Shown here: piece after piece, positions 15,298-24,136 of the stretch
How the letters are laid out: every line of letters starts with the position of its first letter
Numbering within the stretch: the stretch's first letter is position 1
Source: Muribaculum sp. An289
GTDB lineage: Bacteria > Bacteroidota > Bacteroidia > Bacteroidales > UBA932
Length of the DNA stretch: 64,000 nucleotides
NCBI RefSeq assembly: GCF_002159555.1
Contig: NZ_NFIV01000002.1
Coordinates: 186,001-250,000 of the forward strand
Direction of reading: 5' to 3'
Notes under the pieces: generated by a model
The model's database searches: none
The model's input: the letters and a program-made list of their open reading frames with translations, nothing else
What the model was told of the DNA's origin: nothing
Translations under genes and position numbers: made by a program

Positions 15298-16386
15298 ATG
15301 TTTTCATTCAGGACCACACCGATTTTCGAACAGGACGACCTTGTCTTGCGCAAAGGCAGGGTCGGGGTGTTCTGTACTCCGAACTGCTGGCATCCGGAGC
15401 GCGGGGAGTATCTTTATGAGACATTTGCCAAGCGGGGAAACCTGAAGCATGTCTTTTCCCCGTCGACACCCGAGTTTTCCAATAAGGAAAGCCACATATA
15501 TGTGCCTCTGGAGCAGTTGCGTGAAACGGACGTGCTCATTGTCGAAATCCAGGGGGCGGGGGCGAGGTATTTCGCCTACACCAACGACTTGCTGGAACTG
15601 TTTTCCTCAATGTCCGAAGAAAAGATAAACATACCGGTTTTCATTGTGGACCATATCAATCCGGCCGGCCGGCAGGTCGAGGGAACCATGTCCGAGGCGA
15701 TGTTCAAACTGGCCCACAGGCACGGACTTACTGTCGGTGAGATTGCCTCTCTTGTCCATAATGACCTGAATGCGCGTTTTCCTCTGCATGTAATTTCCGT
15801 TTCCGCCACACCATCGAACCGCGAACTGCTTCCGTGGACGATTCCTATTGCGGCGGATATGCCGGGATATTTTACATGCAGCCTCTATTCCGGAAGCGCC
15901 CTGTGGTCGGGTACGAACGTAACTCCGGGCATAGGCACGACACGTCCGTACGAGATTTTCGGCGCGCCTTTCATGGAAAGCCTTCATAACAGTTACAAGA
16001 TGCCGCCGGCAGCGGACGGGGCCACTTTGAGGCCTTGCCGTTTCCAGCCTTCGGTGGGGGAATATGCCGGGCGGCAGTGTTTCGGATATCAGATAATCCT
16101 CGAACCGGGCGCCTCGTATCATGCCCTCTCGCATGCGTTGCAGCTGATGAACTTCGTATACCGCAATTGCGAAGAATTTTCGATAATAAACGATGACGAT
16201 TCGCTCGGGTTCAACGACAGGACTCTGATAGACCTGTTGGATGACGAAGTGCTGTACGGCTATGTTACGGGCGATGTCGAGTGGGAAACCGCGCGGGAGC
16301 ATATCAAGGAGCAGGAGCAGAAATGGATTAAGAAAGCCAGAAAATTCCTTCTTTACGAGGAAAACCAGCTTTTCCGGGTAAAATAA
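15298..16386 (+). CDS. NamZ/DUF1343-like protein without a signal peptide
   Basis: This 362-residue protein resembles the DUF1343 family, whose characterised member NamZ is an exo-beta-N-acetylmuramidase in peptidoglycan recycling. Matching parts are the early GRVGVFCTPNC, DVLIVEIQGAGARYFAYT (family: IQD-G-R-YTY), FIVDHINPAGRQVEG and the GTNVTPGIGTTRPYE segment. It differs from typical family members in having no signal peptide and in using EIQGAGARYF in place of the more usual DIQDVGARFYT. It is probably cytoplasmic. It follows glmM by 12 bp, consistent with a role in MurNAc/GlcNAc salvage, though activity is not shown by sequence alone. Confidence 0.75.
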   Translation: MFSFRTTPIFEQDDLVLRKGRVGVFCTPNCWHPERGEYLYETFAKRGNLKHVFSPSTPEFSNKESHIYVPLEQLRETDVLIVEIQGAGARYFAYTNDLLELFSSMSEEKINIPVFIVDHINPAGRQVEGTMSEAMFKLAHRHGLTVGEIASLVHNDLNARFPLHVISVSATPSNRELLPWTIPIAADMPGYFTCSLYSGSALWSGTNVTPGIGTTRPYEIFGAPFMESLHNSYKMPPAADGATLRPCRFQPSVGEYAGRQCFGYQIILEPGASYHALSHALQLMNFVYRNCEEFSIINDDDSLGFNDRTLIDLLDDEVLYGYVTGDVEWETAREHIKEQEQKWIKKARKFLLYEENQLFRVK

Positions 16387-16395
16387 GAAAAAAAA

Positions 16396-16427
16396 TTTGT
16401 GTTTTCATAAAAAAGGGGTTACCTTTG
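16396..16427 (+). promoter_or_regulatory. rpmE2 promoter
   Basis: TTTG (16396-16399), a 20-bp spacer and TACCTTTG (16420-16427) match the Bacteroidota consensus. The same -7 sequence precedes the SRP RNA gene. Confidence 0.85.
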
Positions 16428-16475
16428 CGCTCCGATTTGAAAAATATTAACGTTAATAATTTAATTTATAAAGCA

Positions 16476-16736
16476 ATGAAGAAAAGTACTCATCCCGAAA
16501 GTTACCGTTTTGTCGCTTTCAAGGATATGTCGAACGATTACGTGTTCATTACACGTTCTTGTGCAAATACAAAGGAGACCATCGAAATCAACGGTGTGGA
16601 ATATCCTCTTGTAAAACTCGAAATTTCGAACACATCACATCCGTTCTACACGGGTAAGATGAAGCTTGTGGATACCGCAGGACGTGTCGACAAGTTCTAC
16701 CAGAGGTACAAGAAAAGAGACAACAGCCAGAAATAG
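16476..16736 (+). CDS. rpmE2: Ribosomal protein L31, type B
   Basis: This 86-residue 50S subunit protein starts MKKSTHPESYRFVAF and contains the type B pattern EISNTSHPFYTGK and GRVDKFYQRYKK. It lacks the zinc-binding cysteines of the zinc-requiring (C+) L31. The reading frame is open from 16425, but that position lies within the promoter box, so the ATG at 16476 is the start. It is a single-gene unit with its own promoter and terminator. The stop codon sits in the first of two tandem 21-bp repeats (about 16730-16771). Confidence 0.95.
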   Translation: MKKSTHPESYRFVAFKDMSNDYVFITRSCANTKETIEINGVEYPLVKLEISNTSHPFYTGKMKLVDTAGRVDKFYQRYKKRDNSQK

Positions 16737-16783
16737 TTTATTCGTTTCAGAAAATAGTTTATTCGTTTCATAATTTGGATTTG

Positions 16784-16816
16784 CCCATGGATGGTCATGC
16801 CGTTCATGGGTTTTTT
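16784..16816 (+). terminator. Terminator after rpmE2
   Basis: CCCATG (16784-16789) pairs with CATGGG (16805-16810), followed by six T residues. Confidence 0.8.
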
Positions 16817-16975
16817 GTTATTTCTCGTCCGTGACCCGAACAAAATGGACTGCCCTCCTTTCGGGAGAACTTCCTTGGCTACCCGATTGATTTTTCTTCA
16901 GGGTTCCGGATTCAGAATAAGGGATTTTGTCGCCCTGTTTTTCCACCCCATAGCCATCTATGATTTTTATAATAT

Positions 16976-17084
16976 ACTGATAACCAGTGTTTTATTAAAA
17001 TAGCTCCTGCTTTTGGGTGCCTCAGAAAGCACCCAAAAGCAGTTCGTATTTTTGTAAGTTGTTGATTATTAATTACTTCAAAAA
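16976..17084. repeat. Hairpin-plus-direct-repeat element, copy A
   Basis: A perfect 14-bp stem (17007-17020 with 17029-17042) around CTCAGAAA is flanked by AT-rich arms related to TTGTTGATTATTAATTACTT. The same loop and flanks recur in copy C near 61.2 kb. No gene is visible in 16817-17392; this copy and copy B fill most of that gap. Confidence 0.75.
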
Positions 17085-17213
17085 GAGCCGGCTGGCTGTG
17101 GGGTGGAAAATATGCAGGCAAAATCCGGTTTTACCTCCTCATCCCACTTCCATCCCTTTTCCTATCATTCTTTCGGCAGAGATGTTGTTTCCCTGGCCTC
17201 CCGAAAACAAAAG

Positions 17214-17367
17214 TTTGGAGCGAGTTGTGTTTTATTAAGTTGTTGGCAATCAATTACTTGTTAAAATAGGACTCGCTTTTGGGTAGTACGCAAACATGGT
17301 CAAAAGCGAGTGGTGTTTTCTTAAATAATTGATAATCAGTTATTTGTAAAAATTTTACTCGCTCCAA
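17214..17367. repeat. Hairpin-plus-direct-repeat element, copy B (nested)
   Basis: Four alternating arms, TTGGAGCGAGT (17215-17225), ACTCGCTTTTG (17271-17281), CAAAAGCGAGT (17301-17311) and ACTCGCTCCAA (17357-17367), surround two ~38-bp direct repeats related to AAGTTGTTGGCAATCAATT and AATAATTGATAATCAGTT. It ends 25 bp from the malQ stop codon. Confidence 0.75.
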
Positions 17368-17392
17368 GCATTTGTCGACAGGGCCCAAGGGT

Positions 17393-19981
17393 TCAGCGGC
17401 CCGAATCCTCTATCATGTTCCTGATTGACAGGTTGTTGTAGGTGTCTTCGATGAGACTTTCAAGTGTGACGGGCATCCGGTATTTCCAGTGGTGATGCGG
17501 ATTCGCCGGGTCGTTGATGCGTTCTTCGTCAGTGGGCGTGCCGTTGGTGCCGTGGGGGCCGAGTGCGTACCGTCCGGGGTAACGGAAAGTTGCCAGCCAG
17601 TCCTGTAGAGGGAAGACGGCAAAGGCTGAAGGACTTTGCAGATGGGCTGAGATTATCGCGGAACAAATCTCGGGGGTGCATTCGTCTGGAGCCTTCCCCG
17701 GCATGCCGAGAACGTTTTCATAATACCGTTGTGTCTTTTCCGGGTCTTCTTTCCACCAGCCGCGGAGTGTCGATACGTCGTGAGTCCCCGTGCTGCATAC
17801 GCTTAGGTACGGATACCCTGCCGGGTCAGCAAATTCGCGGGCCGGGTTCTTGGGCATGCGCTGTATTTCGAGGGATGCTATTTTCAGGGAATCAAGCACT
17901 TCCGGAACGCAGTCGGGAATCATCCCGAGGTCTTCGGCACAAGCCGTCATGCCTGTAGCCGAGACGAGTTCGGAAAGCTTGAGCATTGCGCCGTTTTTCC
18001 AAAATCCGTTGTGCCTTCTGTAAAAGAAATCATCGTGAAGCCGCATATACGCCTTTTGAATTTTGTTGTCCAATGTCTTGAAAGCCAACGTGTCCGGACC
18101 GTTGAACAGGGGATGGTAAAAACCTTTCGCGCGCGGATCTTCAATAAATAATCCGCCAAGTGTTTTTTCGCCAAGTGTTTTTCCGTCAAGTGCGTTTCCG
18201 TCGGTTCCCGTTTCAGGCCCAGACAAGAACCCGGCAGACCGGAGCTCTTCTCCGCTGTATGGCAGGGCGGGATAGAAGTGCCCGTACATTCCGGAGCTTA
18301 CTCCGCGGGGAATTTCCCATATCCTGAAAAATCCGAGTATATGGTCGATTCTGTACATTGAAAAATATTCAGACATCTTTTTCAGCCGCATTTTCCACCA
18401 GGAATATCCGTCGGAAGCCATCCGGTCCCAGTCGTATGTCGGGAACCCCCAGTTCTGCCCGTCTTTGGAAAAATAATCGGGCGGGGCGCCTGCCGAAAAT
18501 CCCATGTTGAAGCATTCGGGATTGCACCAGGTATCCACGCCGTGCGGATTGACCCCTATAGGGATGTCGCCCATTATCGCTATGCCTTTCCCTGCGGCGT
18601 ATGATACGGCTTCGGAAAGCTGGGCGTGAAGATGGTATTGGGTGAAAATTTGCAGTTGCATCCGGTCGTGGAACCGTGCCATCGAAAACATTTTTTCGGC
18701 AAGATTCGGTAAATATTCCGAGTATTCGCCCCATTTATTGAAATCCGGTGTTGCGTATTCGTCCCTGAGAGTACAGAATGCGGCATATGGAAGCAGCCAG
18801 CCGCAGTTTTTTCCCCAGAATTCCTTGAAATCCGGTGTGGCGAAAGTTTCAGAGGCATACATGCCGAACAGGATACGGATGTATTTGTCTTTAAGTGCGG
18901 CTACGTTTTCGTAATCTACGTAGCCCAGCCTGTCCGAATCATGCAGCCCGGACTCAAGAGCCTCGATTTCAGTGCTTTTGTCACCGGCAAACGCATTCCG
19001 AAGCGTATTCTTAAACGCATTCCTGATGAGGGAGGGGTTTATGTATATGGGATTCAACGCCATGACTGAAATGACATTGTAAGGGTACGAGTCGTCCCAT
19101 GTGCGGTTTGCCGTAGTGTCGTTTACCGGGAGTATCTGCAATATGTGCTGTCCTGTGGCGTGGAGCCAGTCGGCGGCGGCCTTTATGCAGCTGAAGTCCC
19201 CTATGCCGTAGCCGTCCCTGACCCTTAGGGAAAAGACTGGCACGGCCGTTCCTGCAAAACGTGGCGGTTCCTGTCCGAAATCGGCTGAGGAAAACTCGAA
19301 AATGCAGGATGTCCCGGGAATTTTGTCCCCGCCTTGTTCCTGAACATGGATGTCCTGGACAGGTATGTCCAGCACCCTGTTGTCTCCGTTCTCCCAGACG
19401 ATTTCGCCATTGCCCCGTTTCATTATAAACTTGAAAACAAGGCGTTTGTCCGTCTCCCGGATGGGGATTTCGGCCGCCCATCTGCCTGCTTCGCAAGGTT
19501 CCATCCTCAGGGCTTCCGATGTGTTCCACCGCCCGAGGCAGGGGTTCTCGCCGCTTACTAATATGCTATCCCCGGTTTTTACGGCAGGGACTGTAACTGT
19601 CAGGAAAATCCCGCGACCCTCTTCCAACGTTAACGGGTGGCATTTGTGAGGGAAAAATATTTTTGTGAATGGGTCGGAAAGCAACAGGGCGGAATTGTCA
19701 TAACCCTGCCATGAGCATTTTATCGAGATGTCTCCATTCCCTGTGGTCAGATGCCTTTCTCCCCCGGTTTCATGCATGACGAGGCCCGGTATCGGCGATG
19801 AAGGGCCGCATTCAATCTGAAAACAATATCTGATGTCTGTCCATGGGGATACTTCTGCAACCGCCTTCCAATCGTCCCGGCAGCGGCCGGAAGGGTACAT
19901 CCTTATTTTCTTCCCGTCGAGAAGCAGGAAAACGGCATCTCCCGGCGATGTCCTGAAATTTATGCTGAATGTAATTTTCAT
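17393..19981 (-). CDS. malQ: 4-alpha-glucanotransferase, DPE2 type with N-terminal starch-binding domains
   Basis: This 862-residue GH77 enzyme transfers glucosyl units from maltose or malto-oligosaccharides to glucans in the cytoplasm. About the first 230 residues form two CBM20-like modules (for example VSGENPCLGRWNTSEALRMEP). The GH77 core starts near PRFAGTAVPVFSLRVRDGYG and LQILPVNDTT, a pairing like plant DPE2 rather than plain MalQ. The expected acid residues are present in YRIDHILGFFRIWEIP (nucleophile Asp), CAEDLGMIPDCVP (acid/base Glu) and STGTHDVSTLRGWW (Asp). A short repetitive insert (LDGKTLGEKTLGG) lies in the core. I start at the ATG at 19981, because the upstream in-frame ATG (20032) lies in the promoter. 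It is divergent from the fucosidase. Confidence 0.92.
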   Translation of the reverse strand: MKITFSINFRTSPGDAVFLLLDGKKIRMYPSGRCRDDWKAVAEVSPWTDIRYCFQIECGPSSPIPGLVMHETGGERHLTTGNGDISIKCSWQGYDNSALLLSDPFTKIFFPHKCHPLTLEEGRGIFLTVTVPAVKTGDSILVSGENPCLGRWNTSEALRMEPCEAGRWAAEIPIRETDKRLVFKFIMKRGNGEIVWENGDNRVLDIPVQDIHVQEQGGDKIPGTSCIFEFSSADFGQEPPRFAGTAVPVFSLRVRDGYGIGDFSCIKAAADWLHATGQHILQILPVNDTTANRTWDDSYPYNVISVMALNPIYINPSLIRNAFKNTLRNAFAGDKSTEIEALESGLHDSDRLGYVDYENVAALKDKYIRILFGMYASETFATPDFKEFWGKNCGWLLPYAAFCTLRDEYATPDFNKWGEYSEYLPNLAEKMFSMARFHDRMQLQIFTQYHLHAQLSEAVSYAAGKGIAIMGDIPIGVNPHGVDTWCNPECFNMGFSAGAPPDYFSKDGQNWGFPTYDWDRMASDGYSWWKMRLKKMSEYFSMYRIDHILGFFRIWEIPRGVSSGMYGHFYPALPYSGEELRSAGFLSGPETGTDGNALDGKTLGEKTLGGLFIEDPRAKGFYHPLFNGPDTLAFKTLDNKIQKAYMRLHDDFFYRRHNGFWKNGAMLKLSELVSATGMTACAEDLGMIPDCVPEVLDSLKIASLEIQRMPKNPAREFADPAGYPYLSVCSTGTHDVSTLRGWWKEDPEKTQRYYENVLGMPGKAPDECTPEICSAIISAHLQSPSAFAVFPLQDWLATFRYPGRYALGPHGTNGTPTDEERINDPANPHHHWKYRMPVTLESLIEDTYNNLSIRNMIEDSGR

Positions 19982-20029
19982 GGGATGAAATTCTACATAA
20001 TCATGGAATGAAATTTTACATAAAGAATG

Positions 20030-20037
20030 CAAATTTA
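20030..20037 (-). promoter_or_regulatory. malQ -7 box
   Basis: TAAATTTG on the minus strand lies about 50 bp before the malQ ATG at 19981 and overlaps the alternative upstream start, which argues against that start. Confidence 0.6.
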
Positions 20038-20074
20038 CCGATTTTACCTATCTTCGCGAAAATTATTTTCCTGT

Positions 20075-22162
20075 ATGAAAAAGATATCAGTTGCGGCCTT
20101 GGCGCTTTTAATGTCAGTCTGCCCCCTTGTCTCGATGGGCGGGAACCTTCCGGAAGAGGAGTGGCATGACGGGAAGTATTCAATGTTCATCCATTTCGGG
20201 CTGTATTCGGTGCTCGGCGGAGTGTGGGATGGAAAACCTGTGACTCAGGGATATAGCGAGCAGATACAGTCTTTTGCCGGGATTTTCAGCGATTGGTATG
20301 CGCTGACTGCCGACGAGCTTGATCCGACGGCTTTCGATGCAGACAGCATAGTGGCCCTTGCGGAGCGTGCCGGGATGAAATCAATAGTCTTTACGTCCAA
20401 GCACCATGACGGTTTCTGCATGTTCGGAACGGAAACCACGGATTTCAATTCGGTTGATGCGACACCTTGCGGCCGCGATTTCGTCCGTGAACTTTCGCAG
20501 GCATGCGCAAAGGCGGGAATGAGATTCGGGCTGTATTTTTCCATAATCGACTGGCATTATCCGTACGCATATCCTATTTCGAGCCACAATGCGGATTTTG
20601 TCACACCGCAGCACCATGAACTAAACAAAGCGCAGGTCACGGAGCTTCTTACGAAATACGGGCCTATATCCGAGCTCTGGTTCGACATGGGCTCGCAGAC
20701 TCCCGGGCAGAGCCGTGAACTTTACACGCTTGTCCATTCGTTGCAGCCGGATTGTATGGTAAGCGGCCGTATCGGCAATGATTTCTACGATTTTTCAGTA
20801 ATGGGCGATAACAGGTATCCGGACGGGGCGTTACAAGCCCCTTGGCAGACCGCAGCATCCATGTTCGATGAGACATGGAGCTACCGTTCGTGGCAGGAGA
20901 GGGGAAGTGTGTCCGTAAAGGCGATGGAAAAACTCCGCAGCCTGATAAGGGTAGTCTCGCACGGCGGGAATTATCTGTTGAACATCGGTCCGGATGGGAC
21001 GGGAGCCGTTGTTCCTTTCGAGCGCGACGTGCTTCTGACAATAGGAAAATGGCTGGATGAAAACGGGTCCGCCATCTACGGCACCGAAGCCTCTCCTTTC
21101 CGTGAAGATTTCGAGTGGGGCGCAGTGACGAGGAAGGACAATGTTCTGAACCTCATATTTTCAGGAAAACGTCCCGCTGACGGGGAGGTAGTTCTCCGGA
21201 TGCCGGGATATTCGGCCGTATCCGTGCAGGATAATGCCGTATACAGACAGGAGGGCGATTATCTGACAGTATGTGTCCCGGAGTATTGTGAAGACGAGAT
21301 TCCTATAGTGAGCATAGTTTTCGACCGTCGGATAGAACCGCTGTCGGAGGGTGCGATGGAATGCGCTGAAGGAAGTATCCTGTCCGGCCGGAATGCTGTA
21401 AAGGACTACAGCTATTCGTGTTTCGACTATTACAGCAATTACCGCAGTACGGTCGCATATTCGTGGGAAATCATGCCTGGCAGGAAGTTCGGGAGGAACA
21501 AGGACGTCAAGAGCGTGAGGATAGTACACACTTCTTCCGAAAACGGCAGGAAAATCCGCCTTTCTGTAAACGGGGAAACCCGCGAATTTGAGCTGAAAGG
21601 CTCTCTGGCGGTGAATCCGGACAGGTCGGATTATTCCGTGGAAGGGGCTTATATGCAGCTTTACCGCGCTTCGTCCTTCGATACTCCGGATACGGTCGCG
21701 GCGGTCACTGGTTTCGAGGGATGGTCACTGATGCCGCAATCAGGGGAAATTTCAGTAAAATCGCATCCGTTCGGCAATTGCCGCATGGTGCTGGATGTGG
21801 TTTCAGACAAAGAACGCGAGCTGGTTCTGGACGTTGTGTCCGGAAACGGCATGGAATTGTATGTGAATGGAAAATTATGCGCGAAACATCTGAATCCGTA
21901 CCGCAGCGGGCGCAACTGTGAAAAGGTCGTGGTCAGGCTCGTGAAAGGGAATAACCAGATACTCTTGCGTTCATATAACAGGTTTGAGAACGTACTTTAT
22001 GCCGGTCTGTCCGTATCGCCGGAACAGGGCCTCTGTGCCGACGTGATTGAACTGCCTGCCGCTATCAGGGCCGGAGTGCCGGCCGAAATACGGATAGAGG
22101 CTGCCGACACTCCTTCGGAACATACTGACGGAAGGCTGCATAACATCGGCATTGTTCTGTAA
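20075..22162 (+). CDS. Secreted alpha-L-fucosidase (GH29)
   Basis: This 695-residue enzyme is predicted to cleave terminal L-fucose from host or dietary glycans in the periplasm or at the surface. It has a signal peptide (MKKISVAALALLMSVCPLVS), the GH29 barrel motifs MFIHFGLYSV, FTSKHHDGFCMF (about 106-117) and LWFDMGS, where Asp204 is the expected nucleophile, and SHGGNYLLNIGPDG. Residues after about 440 form beta-rich accessory domains of uncertain type. The frame opens at 20027, but only the ATG at 20075 gives a signal peptide. It stands divergent to malQ and is the last gene before the polysaccharide locus; no SusC/SusD partner is in view. Confidence 0.92.
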   Translation: MKKISVAALALLMSVCPLVSMGGNLPEEEWHDGKYSMFIHFGLYSVLGGVWDGKPVTQGYSEQIQSFAGIFSDWYALTADELDPTAFDADSIVALAERAGMKSIVFTSKHHDGFCMFGTETTDFNSVDATPCGRDFVRELSQACAKAGMRFGLYFSIIDWHYPYAYPISSHNADFVTPQHHELNKAQVTELLTKYGPISELWFDMGSQTPGQSRELYTLVHSLQPDCMVSGRIGNDFYDFSVMGDNRYPDGALQAPWQTAASMFDETWSYRSWQERGSVSVKAMEKLRSLIRVVSHGGNYLLNIGPDGTGAVVPFERDVLLTIGKWLDENGSAIYGTEASPFREDFEWGAVTRKDNVLNLIFSGKRPADGEVVLRMPGYSAVSVQDNAVYRQEGDYLTVCVPEYCEDEIPIVSIVFDRRIEPLSEGAMECAEGSILSGRNAVKDYSYSCFDYYSNYRSTVAYSWEIMPGRKFGRNKDVKSVRIVHTSSENGRKIRLSVNGETREFELKGSLAVNPDRSDYSVEGAYMQLYRASSFDTPDTVAAVTGFEGWSLMPQSGEISVKSHPFGNCRMVLDVVSDKERELVLDVVSGNGMELYVNGKLCAKHLNPYRSGRNCEKVVVRLVKGNNQILLRSYNRFENVLYAGLSVSPEQGLCADVIELPAAIRAGVPAEIRIEAADTPSEHTDGRLHNIGIVL

Positions 22163-22177
22163 AATACGTAAAAAATA

Positions 22178-22187
22178 CCCCCCCCCC
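22178..22187. repeat. C10 homopolymer tract upstream of the capsule antiterminator
   Basis: Ten consecutive C residues lie between the fucosidase stop (22162) and the antiterminator start (22369). They are 44 bp upstream of a candidate -7 box (TATTTTTG, 22232-22239). The only other homopolymers of this length and base type that I see in the window are the two G10 tracts inside the same locus. Confidence 0.9.
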
Positions 22188-22231
22188 GGTAAATTTTGCG
22201 GAAACAGGTGTCCCGATTAAAAAATAATGCC

Positions 22232-22239
22232 TATTTTTG
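22232..22239 (+). promoter_or_regulatory. Candidate -7 box of the capsule operon
   Basis: TATTTTTG fits TAnnTTTG and would leave a ~125-base leader before the antiterminator gene. No clear TTTG lies at the right distance upstream, and no inverted repeats flank it. A second candidate, TAAATTTTG, directly follows the C10 tract. Confidence 0.45.
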
Positions 22240-22368
22240 TATTATAAACTGTTTACCCGGTTTTAAGTATTAATGGGATTTAGCGGATATGAAGCAATAT
22301 TGTCCCGATTTTGTGAACCTATTTTTAACTGATTGGATTATAATGTTTTATATATCTTTTCAGGATTA

Positions 22369-22968
22369 ATGAATTTACCTTTCGATACAGTAATGGGACC
22401 TGATTCCGAAAATCATCCTCCGGCGTTGACGGAGGAAGCCGAGCCCAAAAGATGGTATGTCATGAGGGATTTGAAACGCCACAATGCCAAGATGCCTGCA
22501 TTCAAAGAGCTGGCAATGAAGGGCATTGAGGTATTCACCCCTTTGAAAAGCAGGCTGTCTGTCTGTAGAGGGAAAAGAATCAGGGAGGAAATACCGGTAA
22601 TACAGGATTTGCTTTTTGTCCATGAGTCGCGCGGGATTCTCGACCCGGTTGTAGAAAAAACACCTACGTTGCAATACCGTTTCGTGCGCGGAGGTTTCCG
22701 CGAACCGATGACGGTAAGGGATGCGGATATGGAGCGTTTCATATATGCGGTACGTGCCGCCGAGTCCCCGGTGTTCTATGTCCCTGACGAACTCACTCCG
22801 CAGATGTGCGGAAAGAAAGTGAGGATGGTCGGTGGCAATCTCGACGGGTATGAAGGCAGGCTGCTTGCAGTCCGCGGCTCGCGTGTCAAAAGGATTTTGA
22901 TAGAGCTTCCCAACTTACTGTCGGTGAGCGTTGAAGTCCAACCGGAGTATATACAATTGATTAACTGA
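22369..22968 (+). CDS. UpxY-like NusG-family transcription antiterminator
   Basis: This 199-residue protein is a specialised NusG paralogue of the UpxY type, which loads on RNA polymerase in the leader and prevents early termination across long capsule operons. The NGN domain begins at KRWYVMRDLKRHNAKMPAF and includes IEVFTPLK and VIQDLLFVH. A C-terminal KOW-like segment is KKVRMVGGNLDGYEGRL. The first ~20 residues are extra. The frame is open from a TTG at 22333, but I prefer the ATG at 22369; an ATG at 22393 is also possible. It heads the locus as UpxY does in Bacteroides, but no UpxZ inhibitor gene follows. Confidence 0.88.
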   Translation: MNLPFDTVMGPDSENHPPALTEEAEPKRWYVMRDLKRHNAKMPAFKELAMKGIEVFTPLKSRLSVCRGKRIREEIPVIQDLLFVHESRGILDPVVEKTPTLQYRFVRGGFREPMTVRDADMERFIYAVRAAESPVFYVPDELTPQMCGKKVRMVGGNLDGYEGRLLAVRGSRVKRILIELPNLLSVSVEVQPEYIQLIN

Positions 22969-22990
22969 ACCTTTTATAAATCGGCCTTTT

Positions 22991-24136
22991 ATGATGTATT
23001 ACTTGTTTTTGTGCTGCGATTTGTTGCTTGCCATTTTTTTAGGATGCCTCATCATTCCTAAAATCCTGGTCATCTCCTACAAGAAGGAGCTTTTCGATAT
23101 GCCGGACAGCAGGAAGGTACACAAGGTGCCAATCCCGAGGCTCGGAGGCGTTTCGTTTTTCCCGGCCATACTGATTTCGGTATGTTTCATGATGGGCGTG
23201 AGGTATTTTACCGGATATACATTGGTCAATATCGATATCGAACAGACCCTTTGCCAGTTTTTCTTCCTGGCCGCCGGAGGCATGCTGCTGTATCTGGTGG
23301 GTCTGGCGGACGACCTTATCGGCGTGGGCTACCGTTATAAATTCATGGCCCAGATAGTTGCGGCCCTGCTTCTCGTCTGGCCCGGGGAATGGATTAATTC
23401 GCTCGGAGGCCTTTTCGGGGTTTATGAGATTCCGGCTTTCATCGGGATTCCGCTGACACTCCTGATTGTAGTGTATATCACAAATGCAATCAACCTTATA
23501 GACGGCATAGACGGCCTCGCTTCGGGGCTGTGCTGTATCGCACTGACAGTCCTGGGCATCCTGCATGTCATAGAGGGAGAGTATATTTATGCGATGCTGG
23601 CTTTCTCCACCTTAGGTGTGGTGATACCGTTTTGGTTCTATAACGTGTTCGGCAATGCCAACAAAGGGCACAAGCTCTTCATGGGAGACACGGGCAGCCT
23701 GACTTTGGGCTACATATTGAGCGCCCTCGTCATCCACATGAGCGTTGTGGAGCCTTCTGAAAACATAAAGGCGGGCAATCCGGACATGATAGTGGCGTTC
23801 TCGACCCTTTTAGTGCCTCTTTTCGATGTAGTAAGGGTTGTGCTTCACCGTCTCAGGGAAGGGAAGAACCCATTCCTGCCGGATCAGAACCATTTTCATC
23901 ACAAACTGCTGCGTACCGGGATGAGGGTGCGTTCGGTGATGATTACGATATTGTGTGTCTCCCTGTTCTTCATCGGTTTCAACTATCTGCTGGCCGACAG
24001 GATGGACACGACCCTGCTCCTTGTGCTTGATGTGACGATTTGGACTGTGATGCAGCTCGGAATCAACTATGCCATCAGGCAGAACAAGGGAAGGGGCAGA
24101 AGACTGTGGAATATAAAACAAGAAAAAACAATATGA
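22991..24136 (+). CDS. WecA-like undecaprenyl-phosphate sugar-1-phosphate transferase
   Basis: This 381-residue polytopic protein belongs to the MraY/WecA family and should start each repeat unit by moving a HexNAc-1-phosphate (most likely GlcNAc) from its UDP form to undecaprenyl phosphate at the inner face of the membrane. Motifs are KVHKVPIPRLGG near the N-terminus, VGLADDLIG, NAINLIDGIDGLASGL, FMGDTGSLTLGY and the HxH-containing DQNHFHHKLLR. About ten membrane helices are predicted. Its stop codon overlaps the next start (ATGA), indicating translational coupling. The presence of WecB, WecC and WecG homologues in the locus favours GlcNAc as substrate. Confidence 0.9.
   Translation: MMYYLFLCCDLLLAIFLGCLIIPKILVISYKKELFDMPDSRKVHKVPIPRLGGVSFFPAILISVCFMMGVRYFTGYTLVNIDIEQTLCQFFFLAAGGMLLYLVGLADDLIGVGYRYKFMAQIVAALLLVWPGEWINSLGGLFGVYEIPAFIGIPLTLLIVVYITNAINLIDGIDGLASGLCCIALTVLGILHVIEGEYIYAMLAFSTLGVVIPFWFYNVFGNANKGHKLFMGDTGSLTLGYILSALVIHMSVVEPSENIKAGNPDMIVAFSTLLVPLFDVVRVVLHRLREGKNPFLPDQNHFHHKLLRTGMRVRSVMITILCVSLFFIGFNYLLADRMDTTLLLVLDVTIWTVMQLGINYAIRQNKGRGRRLWNIKQEKTI

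Noticed and set aside
16976-17367. CRISPR array
   Set aside because: The AT-rich direct repeats are diverged, their intervening sequences form hairpins rather than unique spacers, and no cas gene is near.
22333-22368. TTG start extending the antiterminator by 12 residues
   Set aside because: An ATG in the same frame at 22369 is more likely and the extra residues do not resemble the family.
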